64,000 nt of DNA from Oreohelix idahoensis (GCA_024509875.1 JAMPIV010017769.1:33993-97992), one strand, 5' to 3'; numbered from the stretch's first letter, positions 22,072 through 33,986 are shown. Notes: a model not told the origin generated them from the letters alone. A program made the numbers and translations.

Positions 22072-24200
22072 CATGCCTTGATGACATCATCCATAAGGAG
22101 TATGAAGAGGTAAGGTGATAGGATATCACCTTGTCTTACACCAGTGGTGGTCCTGAACTCTTCTGACTTATGGTTTGCTGTCCTCACATACTTTCTGCAA
22201 GACTTGTAGAAGCTCTGTATAGCATGAATCAGAGGTGCTGGAATATTCTTCCTTGCCAAACAGTCCCAAAGTTTGCTCCAAGGGACCCTGTCAAACGCCT
22301 TTTCCAGATCTATGAAACAAAGATGGATCTCACTCTTATACTCAAGGGCCTTTTCACTCAGCTGTCTGAGTTTGAAGATTAGGTCTTGAGTACTTCGGTT
22401 TGCTCGGAATCCGCACTGGACCTCATCCAATTGTGGCTCAGCTAGGCGTCGGAGTCTCTGCTCTAGGATTCTAGAGTAGATTTTTCCAGGGACACTGAGA
22501 ACGGATATGCCTCTATGGTTTCCACACTGTCGATTGTCACCCTTTTTGAAAATTGGTGTTATGATGGCGATCTCCCAATCCTTTGGTATGGTCTTGTTGC
22601 ATCATGCTGCCTGTAGGACCCTTAAGAGTAACAGGTCGCCTGATGCTCCCATGTACTTAACCATTTCTGGTGTTATACCATCATGCCCTGCTGCTTTGCC
22701 CATCTTGATTTTCTCCAGTGCTGCCTTCAGTTCTTCCATCTTTATGTCATCTTCATCACCATTGGTTTCCTCTTCTGTGCTAGTGGTTATTATTTCTGAT
22801 GTTTGACCTTGCTCACCATCAAGGAGTTCTGAGAAATATTCTTTCCATCTTTCCATTACTTCCTTCGGGGCAGTAAGCAATTTGCCTTGCTTGTCCTTTA
22901 TAAATTTGAGAGGGCATTGTTTTTCCTTCCTCATGTTCTTTAGGGTCTTATAGAACAATTTCTGGTTTTGTTGTGCATCTTTTTCTAGCTTTTCTCCAAA
23001 TTCTTCCCAGGACTTCTGTTTTGCTGCTAGCACTTTGTTCTTTACTTCTGTTCTGAGTGTCACATATTCTCTATATTTTTCCATTTGTCCTGTTGGGTTT
23101 TTAGCTCCTAAGTATTGTTTCCATGCCATTTTCTTCTCTCTTATTTTCTCTTTGACTTCCTCTGTCCACCAAGGTGTCCTCTTTCTCTGGTTCCCAAGTC
23201 GGACTTCACCACATGCTTCTGCAGCAGCTGTCTTTATGATATCCTTGAATTTAATCCAGAGGGTTTCCAAGTCATCAGGTTGTTCTTCTGTGTTGCTCAC
23301 CGCTGCAGCAATAAGCCCCTGATATCTGGTCTTAATTTCTGGCTCTCTCAGCTTGTAGGTCCTAATGCTCATTTCTCCTGCTCGTTTACTTGGTTTCTTG
23401 CATGATGTTGAGCAGTTCCTAGGCTGAGCAACTCTTTCAGTTGTTCGTTTGATTGTTAGCAGGTAGTGATCACTTCCAATCTCTGGCCCCCTCCAGACTC
23501 TTGCATCTCGGACATATTTGAATGAGCTTCTCCAAACAATGGCATAGTCGATTACTGACTTTTCATTCTTTGTTGGTTCACATCTAGTGTATGCATGTAT
23601 GCGCTTATGGGGAAACTTTGTGTTTGTAATGATCAGATTCTGCTCACTGCAGAATCTAAGGAGTCGCTTTCCATTGTCATTGAGAGTATCTTCTCCATAT
23701 CTTCCGATAACTCCACCTCATCTAGCATGGTCATTTCCAACTCTGGCCTTAAAATCTCCGAGCATGATAACTTCATCTAGGCAGTCATCCACTGTCCTTT
23801 GAAGCAGCTCGAAGAATTCCTCCTTGACCTCTGCTCTCTCATCCTCATTTGGCCCATACACTATGACCAGGTTGACTATGGTTTCTCCTTCTTTTAGTTT
23901 CACAACCATAATGCGCTCTGAAACAAAGTTCCACCCCTTGATACTATCTTTTTAATTTTGGGCTACAATGCAACCCACACCCCCTTTAGCGCTTTCGGAT
24001 ATGGGTACACCACTATAGAGCAGCGTGTTGCCATTGAGATCCATGACTCCTTGTCCTTTTTTCTTTGTTTCCGTTATAGCCAGGATTTCTAGTTTTGCTT
24101 TCCTCATCTCTTCCACCAGCTCCTCTTCCTTCCCATTTATACTTCTTGTGTTCCATGTTCCATAAGTCGTAGTCCGTAGTCCGTTCCAGTTCGTCGCCTT
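22072..24200 (-). pseudogene. endonuclease-reverse transcriptase of RTE LINE 1
   Basis: The protein nicks target DNA and primes reverse transcription there. On the minus strand the AP-endonuclease motifs appear in order: YGTWNTRS (about 24165), AITETKKKG (Glu), GDFKARVG (normally GDFNARVG, so a key Asn is changed) and GSDHYLL (catalytic Asp-His). A linker with RTPWWTEEVKEKIR follows. RT starts at MGKAAGHDGITPEM, with FIDLEKAFDRVP (motif A) and GVRQGDILSPYLF (motif B); motif C is in the other half. In-frame stops occur after IVAQN (about 23955), in the HAR-GGV region (about 23717) and at QAA-CNK (about 22600). It is inactive but recent-looking. Confidence 0.88.
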
Positions 24201-24366
24201 TAGAATCAGTCCGGTTTTCTCTCTTGTGTTACTCGTAATCGTGTTTTAAAGCAAACAGGTGATTGGCCTGTTGTGCCGTTGTATGGTGGAGGGGCTGCCT
24301 CCTTACGGCCTCCATGCAGGCCGCCCTCCTCCTTTTTCATCCGGGCTTGGGACCGGCATAGGCGGA
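22072..24366 (-). mobile_element. RTE-type LINE 1, 5' half with intact 5' end
   Basis: Minus strand. It begins CGCCTATGCCGGTCCCAAG next to the target duplication at 24370, so the 5' end is complete. The endonuclease and the RT up to the MDDVIKAC segment follow, and it is then cut by element B at 22072. It resumes at 12131. With the 3' half it forms a full-length RTE element of about 3.3 kb, which is unusual because most copies are 5' truncated. Confidence 0.85.
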
Positions 24367-25900
24367 GTTTGCAATCAGTTTACACTGAACATATTAAGAA
24401 GCTGAGTAGATCTGAATGATAGACTACTGCAGTAGAGAGAGAATAAGTAAGACTCGAGTGTAGAGAGGTCAGAGCAGAGGCCATGGGCGATAATAGTAGA
24501 GATAGAAAAGACATGGGTAATGTCAGAAGAGATGAGGGGAGGGAAAATGGTGAAGATAAACCATGAGGAAAATATCGAGTATGGGAGAATTGAGAAGCTT
24601 GGAGTATAGGAGTAATTAAGAAGCCAGAGTGACGGTGGCAAAAGGTTGGAGATCGGAGATGTCATAGGGGGATGACAGACAAGAGTATTTAGGGATACTG
24701 TTCCAGATGGAACGAATATAGTGGATAAGGGAGGAAGAGATGGCAGAGACAATGACGTTTTGCGAAACCATAGAGATATAACAGAGAGATACACGGAGGG
24801 TACACATAAGTATGTTGGGAGAAGCCATGTGTAATGGCAGAGATATAGAGAAAGGTTCTACAAGAAACCAAAATGTAACGAACATATAACGGAGGAATTA
24901 TAAGTGAGACGACAAGAGGTGAATGTGAGTTCTGGACTGAACTAATATAGTAAGAGAAGGTTTACGAAAAAGGGCAGAATGTTATGAGGAAAAAGAGTAG
25001 GGAAGAAAGAGATTGAAATACACGAATACGGAAAGCAGGACAGATGAGTGCACAGGCACGTGAAGATAAAGAAATAGAAAGAAGATTAAAAGAGTTAGGA
25101 ATAGATAGACGATACGGAAACGCAAGTAGTTCGTATTAGGGGACCACATAAGGTATTTTTAGGTCCAAAAGATAGGTGGAAGTTTAGCTAGGGGGGATAG
25201 CAAAAATAAAGAATCAGTGACACCATGATGTTTAAATGGGTCACAAACGATGGTATATATTACAAATTGAGTGTAACAGGCAGTTACAGTATATTGTGTG
25301 AAAACGTGTTAACTACAGAAAAGGTAAATAAGAAAGTGAGTAAGAGCATGATGATGCTCGGGAGGTCATGATGGAATGACTTACAATGGTAGACAAATAG
25401 ATTTGGATATGACAGCTAATGTAAAAAAAAATGTTGAACTCAGAAACAAAGTAGGGAATGGTGAGGTTCAGAGTGAAAATGGAGTGGGAAAGATATAATA
25501 AATTGTGGATGAAAGAAGTGTACAAGTTATAAATAGGTCACAGTTAGTAGTGATTACAGATTATGTTTGTGGTCAGCCTCATATGGTTACAATATTATGA
25601 GGTAGTAGGAAGATGATGATGAACACATAATAGATTACTCCATGCGAGTAGAATGATGATATATATTTGATTTAAGTGTTTATGTATTGTAGTATTGGTC
25701 AAAGAAGTTGATATATTAAGTTTTAGGGTAGAGGTAGGTGTAGTAATTAAGGGGAGAGAAAAATTTGTCCTCAGGGACAAATCTTTTTTTAGGATAGGGG
25801 AGGTAATGTGCTAAGAAAGGGAGAGAACTGGGATAGGAATATGTAAGAATAATTTATGAGTAGTGGGACTTAGTTTTAGGTCAACATTGTGTCACGAGAA
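24367..25900. other. purine-rich DNA, continuation of 10084-11125
   Basis: Begins with the right target duplication of LINE 1 (24370-24382). The plus strand is A/G-rich throughout, giving Ser/Leu/Tyr-rich frames on the minus strand (for example 24375-24794) that I do not recognise. It could be a very old repeat; nothing more can be supported. Confidence 0.5.
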
Positions 25901-28017
25901 ACCCGTGGGGGAAGGAACGAGTTGAGATCACTCTTGACTGGTGATAACAGGTTGGCGTTAGGCTAACTGTAACGACCATCTACGATCATAGTGAACAGCT
26001 CAGGTGCCATGTTGCTTATGGTACTGCTGCAGTGTGCAGAGAAGAAAAGAAGACAGATAAAAAAATTCCACAACAGATAGTTTTTCATGTCGAGCTGTGT
26101 CCAGCAGATATCGCCAACAGTTTTATTCTGGTATGTAAACACTCGTGTAATTAGCTGAGAGAAGATAGACCAGAACAAGTGTTAAAGCAGTGGTTCAGCG
26201 TCGGACATATAGGGCAGATAGTACAAAGAATAGTTTATAGATACGAAGAAATTACCAGCACTGGTAGTGACCCAGATAATACTTCGAAGCAAATTTAATA
26301 GATGGAGAACAGCCCATTAATCAGTAGTGATGTGTAGTAGTGATGGGTAGATAGAATAACAAAGTAGACAGCAGAGATCCTGAGCTAATCAAGAGATAAT
26401 AACATTAGCTCCTGACCAGTGCAGTACGTGATGTAGGAGTGTCATCAATGAAATGTCATATGTATATTTATTGATAATCAGGCTCAGAGGTAGCCAATTT
26501 GTGAATATGTTCCTTGTCAACTAATAAAGAACTTTGGTTGTCAGCTCTGAGTCGTCAAGTCCTTCCAAGTATTATAGTTGTCAGATAATTTGATCTCATT
26601 CAGTGGTCATGGGAACAAGGTAGGCCACAAAGGTACGGCGCCTATAATTACAGCCAGTGAACCTAATACAGGGGAAACTGTCACAGGTGCTCAATCTCCC
26701 TCTACAAATGACGATGGGTATGAATGGTAATTGTTCCTGTTGTGCGCTGATTGTATACACGACAGAAGCATTCTTGTATACACCCATCCTTGCAAGGCTT
26801 CCGTTTGATGACTGATATTGGTCCCGAGAAATTTTGTTGTGGGTTCATTTTAGGTTTTATCTTCACATTTATGTCTTATAGTTAATCTTTATTTTCTTCC
26901 ACTTCTTCAACCTAATACGTTTTTGTAGCTAGCCGTTTGGTAGAAGTAGTAACATTCGCTTTTGTATTTGTGTCAATTACTTCTAATTTATTTCAAACTT
27001 GAACGAAACTTATAAACTGAGATATTTGATTCAACGCCTTGACTTGACGACCTTGCGTTTATATTCAACGAAACGTGTACTTGAAATGAATAAGTTTACT
27101 CGACATATACTTTTATCAAAGAACGACCAGCGTCAATATCAAACAACGACCATAGTCCTTAAAGACGCGTGTATCATTTCAAACAATTTTTCTTTAGTGC
27201 ACAAATACATTGACATCTCCTTTGCTTCATAACGATACTCCATGAGTCAAGTATAAATATATTCATAACGTACAATCCATTTCCACACACATGTCATCAC
27301 TTTTATAAAGTCCAGACGGCGTTTATCTATTTATGAGCTTCGTTCAAGACACTTTGGTATTATCCATAAATCAATGTAATTCTCCTATAACTATATATGA
27401 TTCCTCGTATCAGTCCATTTGAACATATTCCATTAATCCAATTACAGGAGATTATAAATCCACTCAAACACAATCCTACACCCCAGAGACAGCTGTCTTC
27501 TAAACACTTGGTAAACACACTGCCCAGTTACTAATACAAACATGCTGACGTCATGTGCGCGGATACGCATACAATTCAAACTCAGTCATGTCTTGTCTGT
27601 GCACCGTATCTCAAAAGAAATCGATCTGTGTGGTGCGCAATAAGACTCAACAGTCGGCCAAGTCGAAACGGTTTTAAAACAATGATAACACATAAGGAAG
27701 GGACACCCGAGGCATGTAAACTGTAAATAAATATTACACAAACATAAAGGTATGTTTTCAGGCACTCGTAATAAATAAAGAAGTAGAAAACTAGACAATA
27801 GAAAAACTACAGACGTGATTCGGTGACGGAGTATTGAAAGGTTAATTTTAAATGTTGGTGTATGTCTGTGTGTAGGTACCGTTGTTAGCTGACAACGGAA
27901 GATTTTTAAAAAAATATCCGTATCTTTACCACAAACACAAAAATGTAGTGCTAAAAGACCTATTAATTCATCAGTAAATTGTATTCGATTGGATTTTATT
28001 TACTCTAGAATACTGAT
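25901..28017. other. no recognisable gene; possible old LTR near 27330-27650
   Basis: No convincing coding region. Around 27541-27650 the words GACGTCATGTGCGC and GTGTGGTGCGCAATA recall the element C LTR (CACGTCATGTGCGCAATAC and GTGTGGCGTGCAATAG) in the same order, so a diverged solo LTR of that family is possible. A perfect CRE octamer TGACGTCA is at 27545-27552. Confidence 0.35.
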
Positions 28018-28316
28018 CAGAGAACCACAAATGGATGAGGTCCAGTGTGGCATCCGAGCAAACCGAAGTACTCAGGACCTTATCTTCACACACAGGCAGC
28101 TAAATGAAAAGGCCCTAGAGTGTAAAAGTGTAATGCATCTGTGTTTCGTGTGTCTTTAGAAGGCGTTTGACAATGTCCCCTGGAGCGAACTTTGGGAGTG
28201 CTTGGCAAGGACGAACATGCCAGCATATGTGATCAATGCTATACAGAGCTTCTACAAGACTTGCAGAAATTATTTGAGGGCAGCAAATCATAGATCAGAA
28301 GAGTTCTGGACCACCA

Positions 28317-28507
28317 CAGATATAATACACGGTGATATTAGGCCACTTTATCTGTTCAAACTCCTCATGGACGACCGCCTGCAGCATCAAACCTTGTATA
28401 TCTGGATTATGAAACTGCGTTCATATCCATTAGGCCACAGACGCCGACTCAGATATAATACACGGTGATATTAGGCCACTTTATCTGTTCAAACTCCTCA
28501 TGGACGA
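28317..28507. repeat. 58-bp direct duplication around a tRNA-like insert
   Basis: Bases 28317-28374 and 28450-28507 are the same 58-bp piece of the LINE RT gene (CAGATATAATACACGG ... CTCCTCATGGACGA). Only the second copy continues into the downstream gene, so the first plus the insert are extra. Confidence 0.85.
28375..28449 (-). mobile_element. 75-bp insert equal to the tRNA-Arg-like head of the SINE
   Basis: Its reverse complement (GCGTCTGTGGCCTAATGGAT ... GCTGCAGGCGG) matches the tRNA-like head of the SINE at 2816-2890, including box A; box B is degraded (AAGGTTTGATGC). It stops where the tRNA-like part stops, with no SINE body or tail, so it could be a processed tRNA-like RNA or a severely shortened SINE. 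Confidence 0.7.
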
Positions 28508-29345
28508 AGTCATCAAAGCATGTGTGGAGATGACAAGAAAGTTTTCAGTGGGGTACTGGAAGATGAGACAAGTCTGTATTTCAGATCTGACATTTGCTGA
28601 TGATGTTACCCTGATTGCTAAATCAGAGGGACATTTTCAATCCAATTTCCAAGTCTGGAAGGAAGAACTGGAAAAGAAAGTGATGATTAACAGCGGTTCC
28701 AAATAAAAAAACAATCGTGATTTCACGAGATGGAAAAATGCATCATATTATGCTTGGGAGACCAAATACTGGAGCAAGTCAACCACTTTAAATACCCTGG
28801 ATATATCATAGACTGGAAGAAAGGCATCAAAGAAGAGTTGGCTACCCGAAGAGAGTCAGCAATAAATCGAGGACTCCTTAGCAAAATAGATATTGGAAAG
28901 AGGACAAAGATCGCTGTAAACAGCTCCACCTATGTCCCAATCGTGACATATGGATGCGAGTTATGGGAGTGGCTAAAACCCACAAACCAGCTTCAAACCT
29001 CAGACATGTGTCTGAAGAATGTGGTTGATGTAACAAGATGAGACATGGTCCTCAACCAAACGATTCGACAAATCCTCAAAACCCAGCCCTTGCAGACCCC
29101 AGTAGGACAGTCCAACTTAAGATGGCCTGGCCATATATGCAGAATGGAAGAAGGTAGACTACCACGACAAATATGGTGAACCAAGAGCCAGGGATTCAGA
29201 CCTCTGTGACGACCCAGAGTTTGCTGGGAGAACAATGCTTGACAATCCCTGAATGACCGAGGACTGGATTAGAACCAGGCCGGGAGGAAGACAGCCGATA
29301 AGACAGTATGACGTTCTTTCTAGCAAACCTCTGCTCCCCAGGGTA

Positions 29346-29925
29346 GAAGAGGAACGACTTAGTAAGCTTTTCTTTCCGTATCTTTTTTAAGGTATCTCCT
29401 TGGCTTCATAGCCAGTGCGTCTAGATAAGTTTGACTACATCCAATGAATGTAAAATAGAATGTATAAGAGTGAAATGACTGCAGGAGAAATAGTGATATC
29501 ATCAATACATGAAGCAGAAATAGCTCGCTGTAATTCTAACTCATCATCTTGTGAGGGGTTACTGGCTCGTGTAATACGTTGCCTGTATATTACTATATTT
29601 TAGTTAGGGGAGATAACTTCTGTCTTTTTACGGGAAACAATTTTATTAATAAAATTTTAAAAATCTGTTCTAAAACTTTTCCGTCGGTTTTTAAACCTTC
29701 CTAATTTGGCTTCTCAATTGTATGACACAATTAATTATAAACTAGGTTCTTTAGGACTACTTTCACTTGCTATAAAACTTTGGTTTCTCAAATGTAGCAT
29801 TTAATAAGCAAATTAAAGAGCTGCACTTGATACATAATTTTATGAGCGAACACTTACGTGTGCTGTATCATTTTAATAACAATTCGACAACTTTAAAAAT
29901 ACTTCTTCTCTGAAGGAAATGTTTC
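29346..29925. other. no recognisable gene
   Basis: AT-rich sequence. Just ahead of the U2-like start, at about 29880-29898, AATTCGACAACTTTAAAA loosely resembles the insect snRNA proximal element (AATTCCCAACT), though about 15 bp closer to the start than usual. I regard this as weak. Confidence 0.35.
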
Positions 29926-30379
29926 ATCGCATCTCGGCCTTTTGGCTAAGATCAAAGTGTCTAAGCACAGGGACCAATACAGTGACATTCATGTGTCATT
30001 AGGTCCCTTGTGTGAGAACACAGAGGATCACTACAGTGACACAGTTTGTCTTTGGGTCTTCTAGTGTTGGGACATGTGGTCTTGACCAGGGCCGGGTTTG
30101 GGGCGGGGACAATGCGACCTCATGCGAGGAAAAAATATGCGACCTCAAGCAAGGACCAAAAAAAAAAAAAAAAAAGACATTCATGTGTCATTAGGTCCTT
30201 TGTGTGAGAACACAGAGGATCACTACAGTGACACATGATGTCATTGGGTCTTCTTGTGTTGGGACATGGGTCTTGACCAGGGCCGGGTTGAGCGTGTGCC
30301 ATGCAACCTCATGCGAGGCAAAAAAAGCGACCTCCTACGAGGAAAAAAATATGCGACCTCATGCGACCAAAAAAAAAAA
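29926..30379 (+). mobile_element. dimeric SINE-like repeat with a U2 snRNA 5' head
   Basis: Bases 29926-29960 (ATCGCATCTCGGCCTTTTGG, then CTAAGATCAAAGTGT) match the first 35 nucleotides of U2 snRNA with one clear change, including the branch-site-interacting upstream part. A 23-base link and two related monomers follow: 29984-30175 and 30176-30379. Both begin GACATTCATGTGTCATTAGG and both end in a poly-A run (17 and 11 A). Each contains CCAGGGCCGGGTT and repeated GCGACCTCATGCGAGG. The rest of U2 is absent. It is not a functional U2 gene; it is either a snRNA-derived SINE or a reverse-transcription chimera. Confidence 0.7.
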
Positions 30380-30746
30380 TTCACGCTCGCTCGTTCCACA
30401 TCCAGTGAAACTTTTCAGTACGCTACACAAGACGAATATCAGATAAGATTTTTTCTCTTCTCTAACATATTTAAACTAAATATTATTAATCACCTCTAGT
30501 ATTGGTTAATTGCTTTTAACGTTAGTTAATAATTGATAGGAGTATTGGTATAATTAAAATATTAGTGAAATATAGTAAATAAGCCCAGGTAGGCCAACCA
30601 CGTGGAGGTCATTTGTAAAGTGCAGTAGCTATCTTGTTTTTCTTTGTGTAATTAATACAGGCATCTTTCATCGTTGAGCCGTACGTGAACAAAATTAAAT
30701 TTAATTCAAATTTGCTAGTTTAGTAGTAGGACTAGTCAGCTTTTAA
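30380..30746. other. no recognisable gene
   Basis: AT-rich sequence between the U2-headed repeat and the duplicated LINE leader. It may belong to the LINE leader but shows no feature to prove it. Confidence 0.4.
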
Positions 30747-31348
30747 CTATTGATATCTAAACATAATTTAAAATTTATATAAAAAAAATAAATATCTTGT
30801 CTTGTGTTAATTTAGCATTAGGCATATATAGAGCATAAATATTAATTGTAAGTCATTGGTGATAGGTATAAAATAAAGATAGAGAAATTAGACAATATTT
30901 TAAAACAAGAGTAAAGACAACTCGTATACAACAAAATATTTGTAGCACAATAAGAGCAAATAAGTCCAACATAGTGCTAACCAGATTGCAGTCAGAGGAG
31001 GGAAAAGCTTGGAGCAAAACAACAGAAAGACATACTAAGGAAGGTGTCTATTGATATCTAAACATAATTTAAAATTTATATTTAAGAAAAAAAATATCTT
31101 GTCTTGTGTTAATTTAGCATTAGGCATATATAGAGCATAAATATTAATTGTAAGTCATTGGTGATAGGTATAAAATAAAGATAGAGAAATTAGACAATAT
31201 TTTAAAACAAGAGTAAAGACAACTCGTATACAACAAAATATTTGTAGCACAATAAGAGCAAATAAGTCCAACATAGTGCTAACCAGATTGCAGTCAGAGG
31301 AGGGAAAAGCTTGGAGCAAAACAACAGAAAGACAATACTAAGGAAGGA
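30747..31348 (+). repeat. tandemly duplicated leader of the I/Jockey-type LINE
   Basis: A unit of 301 bp, starting CTATTGATATCTAAACAT, occurs twice in a row (30747-31047 and 31048-31348) with only a few differences, mainly in the A run near 30781 and 31086. The second copy leads directly into the ORF1 region. Tandem 5' leader units are known as promoter monomers in some LINEs; that role here is inferred. Confidence 0.75.
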
Positions 31349-31612
31349 ACATCAAAACGAACAGTAAATGAGAGGAACAAAAGCCCTGCTCTAAAGGACA
31401 CAACAATTAAGGACAAAATTGAAACCATCAAGGAAAAAACTAAAAGTGAACTCTGAAGTAAATAAAGACAGGGAATCAAACAAAAAAAGCAACGAGAAAG
31501 AAACAGAAATTCGGACATTAAAGCAAGGTGCTAAAAACAATGGAACACCAACTTCGACAGGAAATAACGTCGCAGAACACATTAGGAAGGACAAAGAGGG
31601 AAATGCAGACCA

Positions 31613-32689
31613 ATGCACTCAGGAAACCAAGAACCCAAAGAAAGTGCCGAGGACAGCCTAAAGGAAACAAAAACCCACAGAAAAAGAGTTAAAATTACTC
31701 AAATAGGAGATACAGAAGCCACTCAGCGAGCCCTAACCGATGAAAAAATCATGATTATCTCAGAAAAAATAATAGACAAAAAATCTATTAACAGATTACA
31801 AAAAACAAGCAATGGTGTAGTACTCTGATTGAACAGCACAGAAAAAGCCAAGGTCCTAATAAATGAGCTGAAAGAAAAATCTAAAGAAGTGCAACTCCCA
31901 CATAAAATAAATATACAAATGGAGCTGATCAAAGAGATTAGAAAAGTCGTAATCAAGGGCATCGATACAAATTTAACAGAACACGAGATCCACACAAACA
32001 TAGTGAAAGAAAACCGAGAAACTAAGATAGAAAAGGTAGAACGAATTAAAACTAAGCAGCAGAAGAATACATCAGTGGTAGTGTTGAGTGTACAGGGTAC
32101 AGAAATGCCCAAGGACGTCAAAATCTGCAAGAGAACCAAGAAGACTGAAATATTCATACCACCAATCATCCAGTGCACAAATTGTCAAGGCTTTAGCCAC
32201 ATGCAGCATGTTTGTAAAAGAGCAACAAGATGTAGTTTCTGTGCGGGAGCACACAAACACGGAGACTGCACAATGGCTAAAGAGGACAAAGGCTACAAAC
32301 AAGACAATAAAAACAGAAGATGTGCAAACTGCCAGGGTAACCACAGTGCCAGGTACCAGGGGTGCCCAGTCTTCCAAGAGACAAAATACACACTTAAACA
32401 AGCTCTAGAAACAAACACACCAATCTGGAAAATGAACGAAAAACAGAAAGCAAACAGCCACCTTCAAAACTTCCAAGAAAACAACATCAAGAAACAAATA
32501 AAACAAATAACCACTGAAGTAAAAAACATAAAGGAGAAAATACAGAAAGATGAAAGTAAAACACGCATAAGCAACAGCGAAGAAGAAAACAACACAGAAG
32601 AGACAGAACATAACCTCGCCCAAGCCAGGCAGGTATTAGAAGAAATTAAAATAGCACAACAGGCAATGAAAATGACCTTAAACCAATAA
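31613..32689 (+). pseudogene. ORF1 (Gag-like nucleic-acid-binding protein) of the I/Jockey-type LINE
   Basis: A Lys-rich N-terminal part is followed by an RRM-like region (IMIISEKIIDKKSINRLQ ... KINIQMELIK). Three zinc knuckles come next: CTNCQGFSHMQHVC (C-x2-C-x4-H-x4-C, about 32175), CSFCAGAHKHGDC and CANCQGNHSARYQGC. A basic/acidic coiled tail ends at 32689. The protein would coat LINE RNA. An in-frame TGA at 31826-31828 splits it. Upstream frames at 31419-31661 probably belong to its N-terminus after a shift, so the true start is unsure. Confidence 0.78.
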
Positions 32690-32999
32690 CAGAAATAGAA
32701 GAGTCTAATGAAGAAATCCTAAGGAAAATAGAGATTGAAAGAGCACCTTAAACAGAAGAAAAAAGGCAAGAGTCCGGAAAAGTGAACAAGCAGGAAAACA
32801 AAGAAAATATGGAAGAAAAAATTAAGGAAACAGTTGAACTACTCCTTCCATACTAGTAGAAAGAGTTCGGAGTAAAATGGTTTCTTGGAATGAGGAGTTT
32901 GTAGAGAACATGAGAGATGGTGGGCATAACAAAACAAAAAGTACATAGATAAACTAACAAACAATAAAAGATGTAAAAACAATGATATAACCATATAAG

Positions 33000-33986
33000 A
33001 TGGAGACTAGAGACCATAGAGCTATAAAAATAGTTCAGTGGAACTGTAGGGGTGCCAGGAAGAACCTGATGTCTCTTGTGGGGCAAAATAAGGAATCAAA
33101 ACCCATATTTGCAATACAAGAAACCCTCCTAAGCCCCCAACAAAAACTGAACTATCAAGGATAAAAAACACTTAGAAATGATAGACCGGAGGGTAGAGGA
33201 GGGGGCATGGCCTTTTTAATACATGAAGACTACAAAATATTAAATTGGGAACAATTCAACACAGAAACTATTGAAGGAATAAGTGTAACAGTAGACAGTG
33301 AACCAGATAACTTAAAAATAATAAACATTTATAGCCCCAAGGGTAATATAACCGATAGGGACATTGCCACTATAAACACACAAATAGTCCAAAGAACATT
33401 CTTGGTAGGTGACTTTAATGCACACTATGAGGCATGGGGTAACAACAGTAATGATCCAGCAGGAAAAAGACTGTTGGACTACATTGAAAGTGTTGAGCTA
33501 ATCATACTAAATGATGGCTCAGTGACAAGGGTTAACCCATGCAACAATGGAGGAGATACTGCAATAGATATAAGTATTATAATACCAAACCTAGCCTCTG
33601 CTAAATGGGAAGTACTGAATGACTCCAGCTCAGACCACTTACCCATAGAAAAAAACCTAAACAACAAATACAGAACTAGTCCAAGAAGCTCCAAACCTAC
33701 ATTCAACCTCAAAAAAGCAAACTGGGAGTCCTTCCAATTGGAGCTAAGTAAACTAAGCGTAGAACAAATTGAATCTAACAGTATAGATATATTTGCAGAA
33801 AAACTAACAAATAAGATTTTTAAAGTAGCAATAAAATATATACCAAACAGGAATATGCCTGATCGCTTAAAACCAACACAAAACGGTAAAGATAGGAACA
33901 GAAGCAAAGGTAAAAGTCCAGTACCATGGTGGACAGACAGATGTTCAGAAAAACTGAAATTGAGGGAGAAGGCCCTGATAAAGTAG
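33000..33986 (+). pseudogene. ORF2 endonuclease domain of the I/Jockey-type LINE
   Basis: From ATG at 33000 it reads IKIVQWNCRG (catalytic Asn), FAIQETLL (Glu), then a stop near 33162. After it come GRGGGMAFLI, VGDFNAHYEAWG (Asp/Asn, about 33405) and SSSDHLPIE (Ser-Asp-His, about 33625), the full AP-endonuclease signature. The region before RT has VPWWTDRCSEKLKLREKALIK and ends in a stop at 33986. About 30 bases later the DNA transposon begins. RT resumes at 42701. Confidence 0.85.

Larger units (their letters stand above)
28018..29345 (+). mobile_element. RTE-type LINE 2, 5'-truncated and decayed
   Basis: Plus-strand RT of the same family as LINE 1, starting within the protein at MDEVQCGIRANRSTQD (28031). 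Motif A is KAFDNVPW (about 28165), motif B is decayed (IIHGDIRPLYLF) and motif C is FADDVTLIA (about 28595). The ISRDG/MLGDQILEQVNHFKY segment and thumb region to about 29040 follow, then a C-terminal part with QSNLRWPGHICRM. Stops and shifts lie near 28158, 28705 and 29040. It is interrupted by a tRNA-like insert at 28375-28449 with long flanking duplications. The 3' end near 29345 is approximate. Confidence 0.82.

Noticed and set aside
29926..29960. Functional U2 snRNA gene
   Set aside because: Only the first 35 bases are present; the branch-site pairing region and downstream stems are absent.
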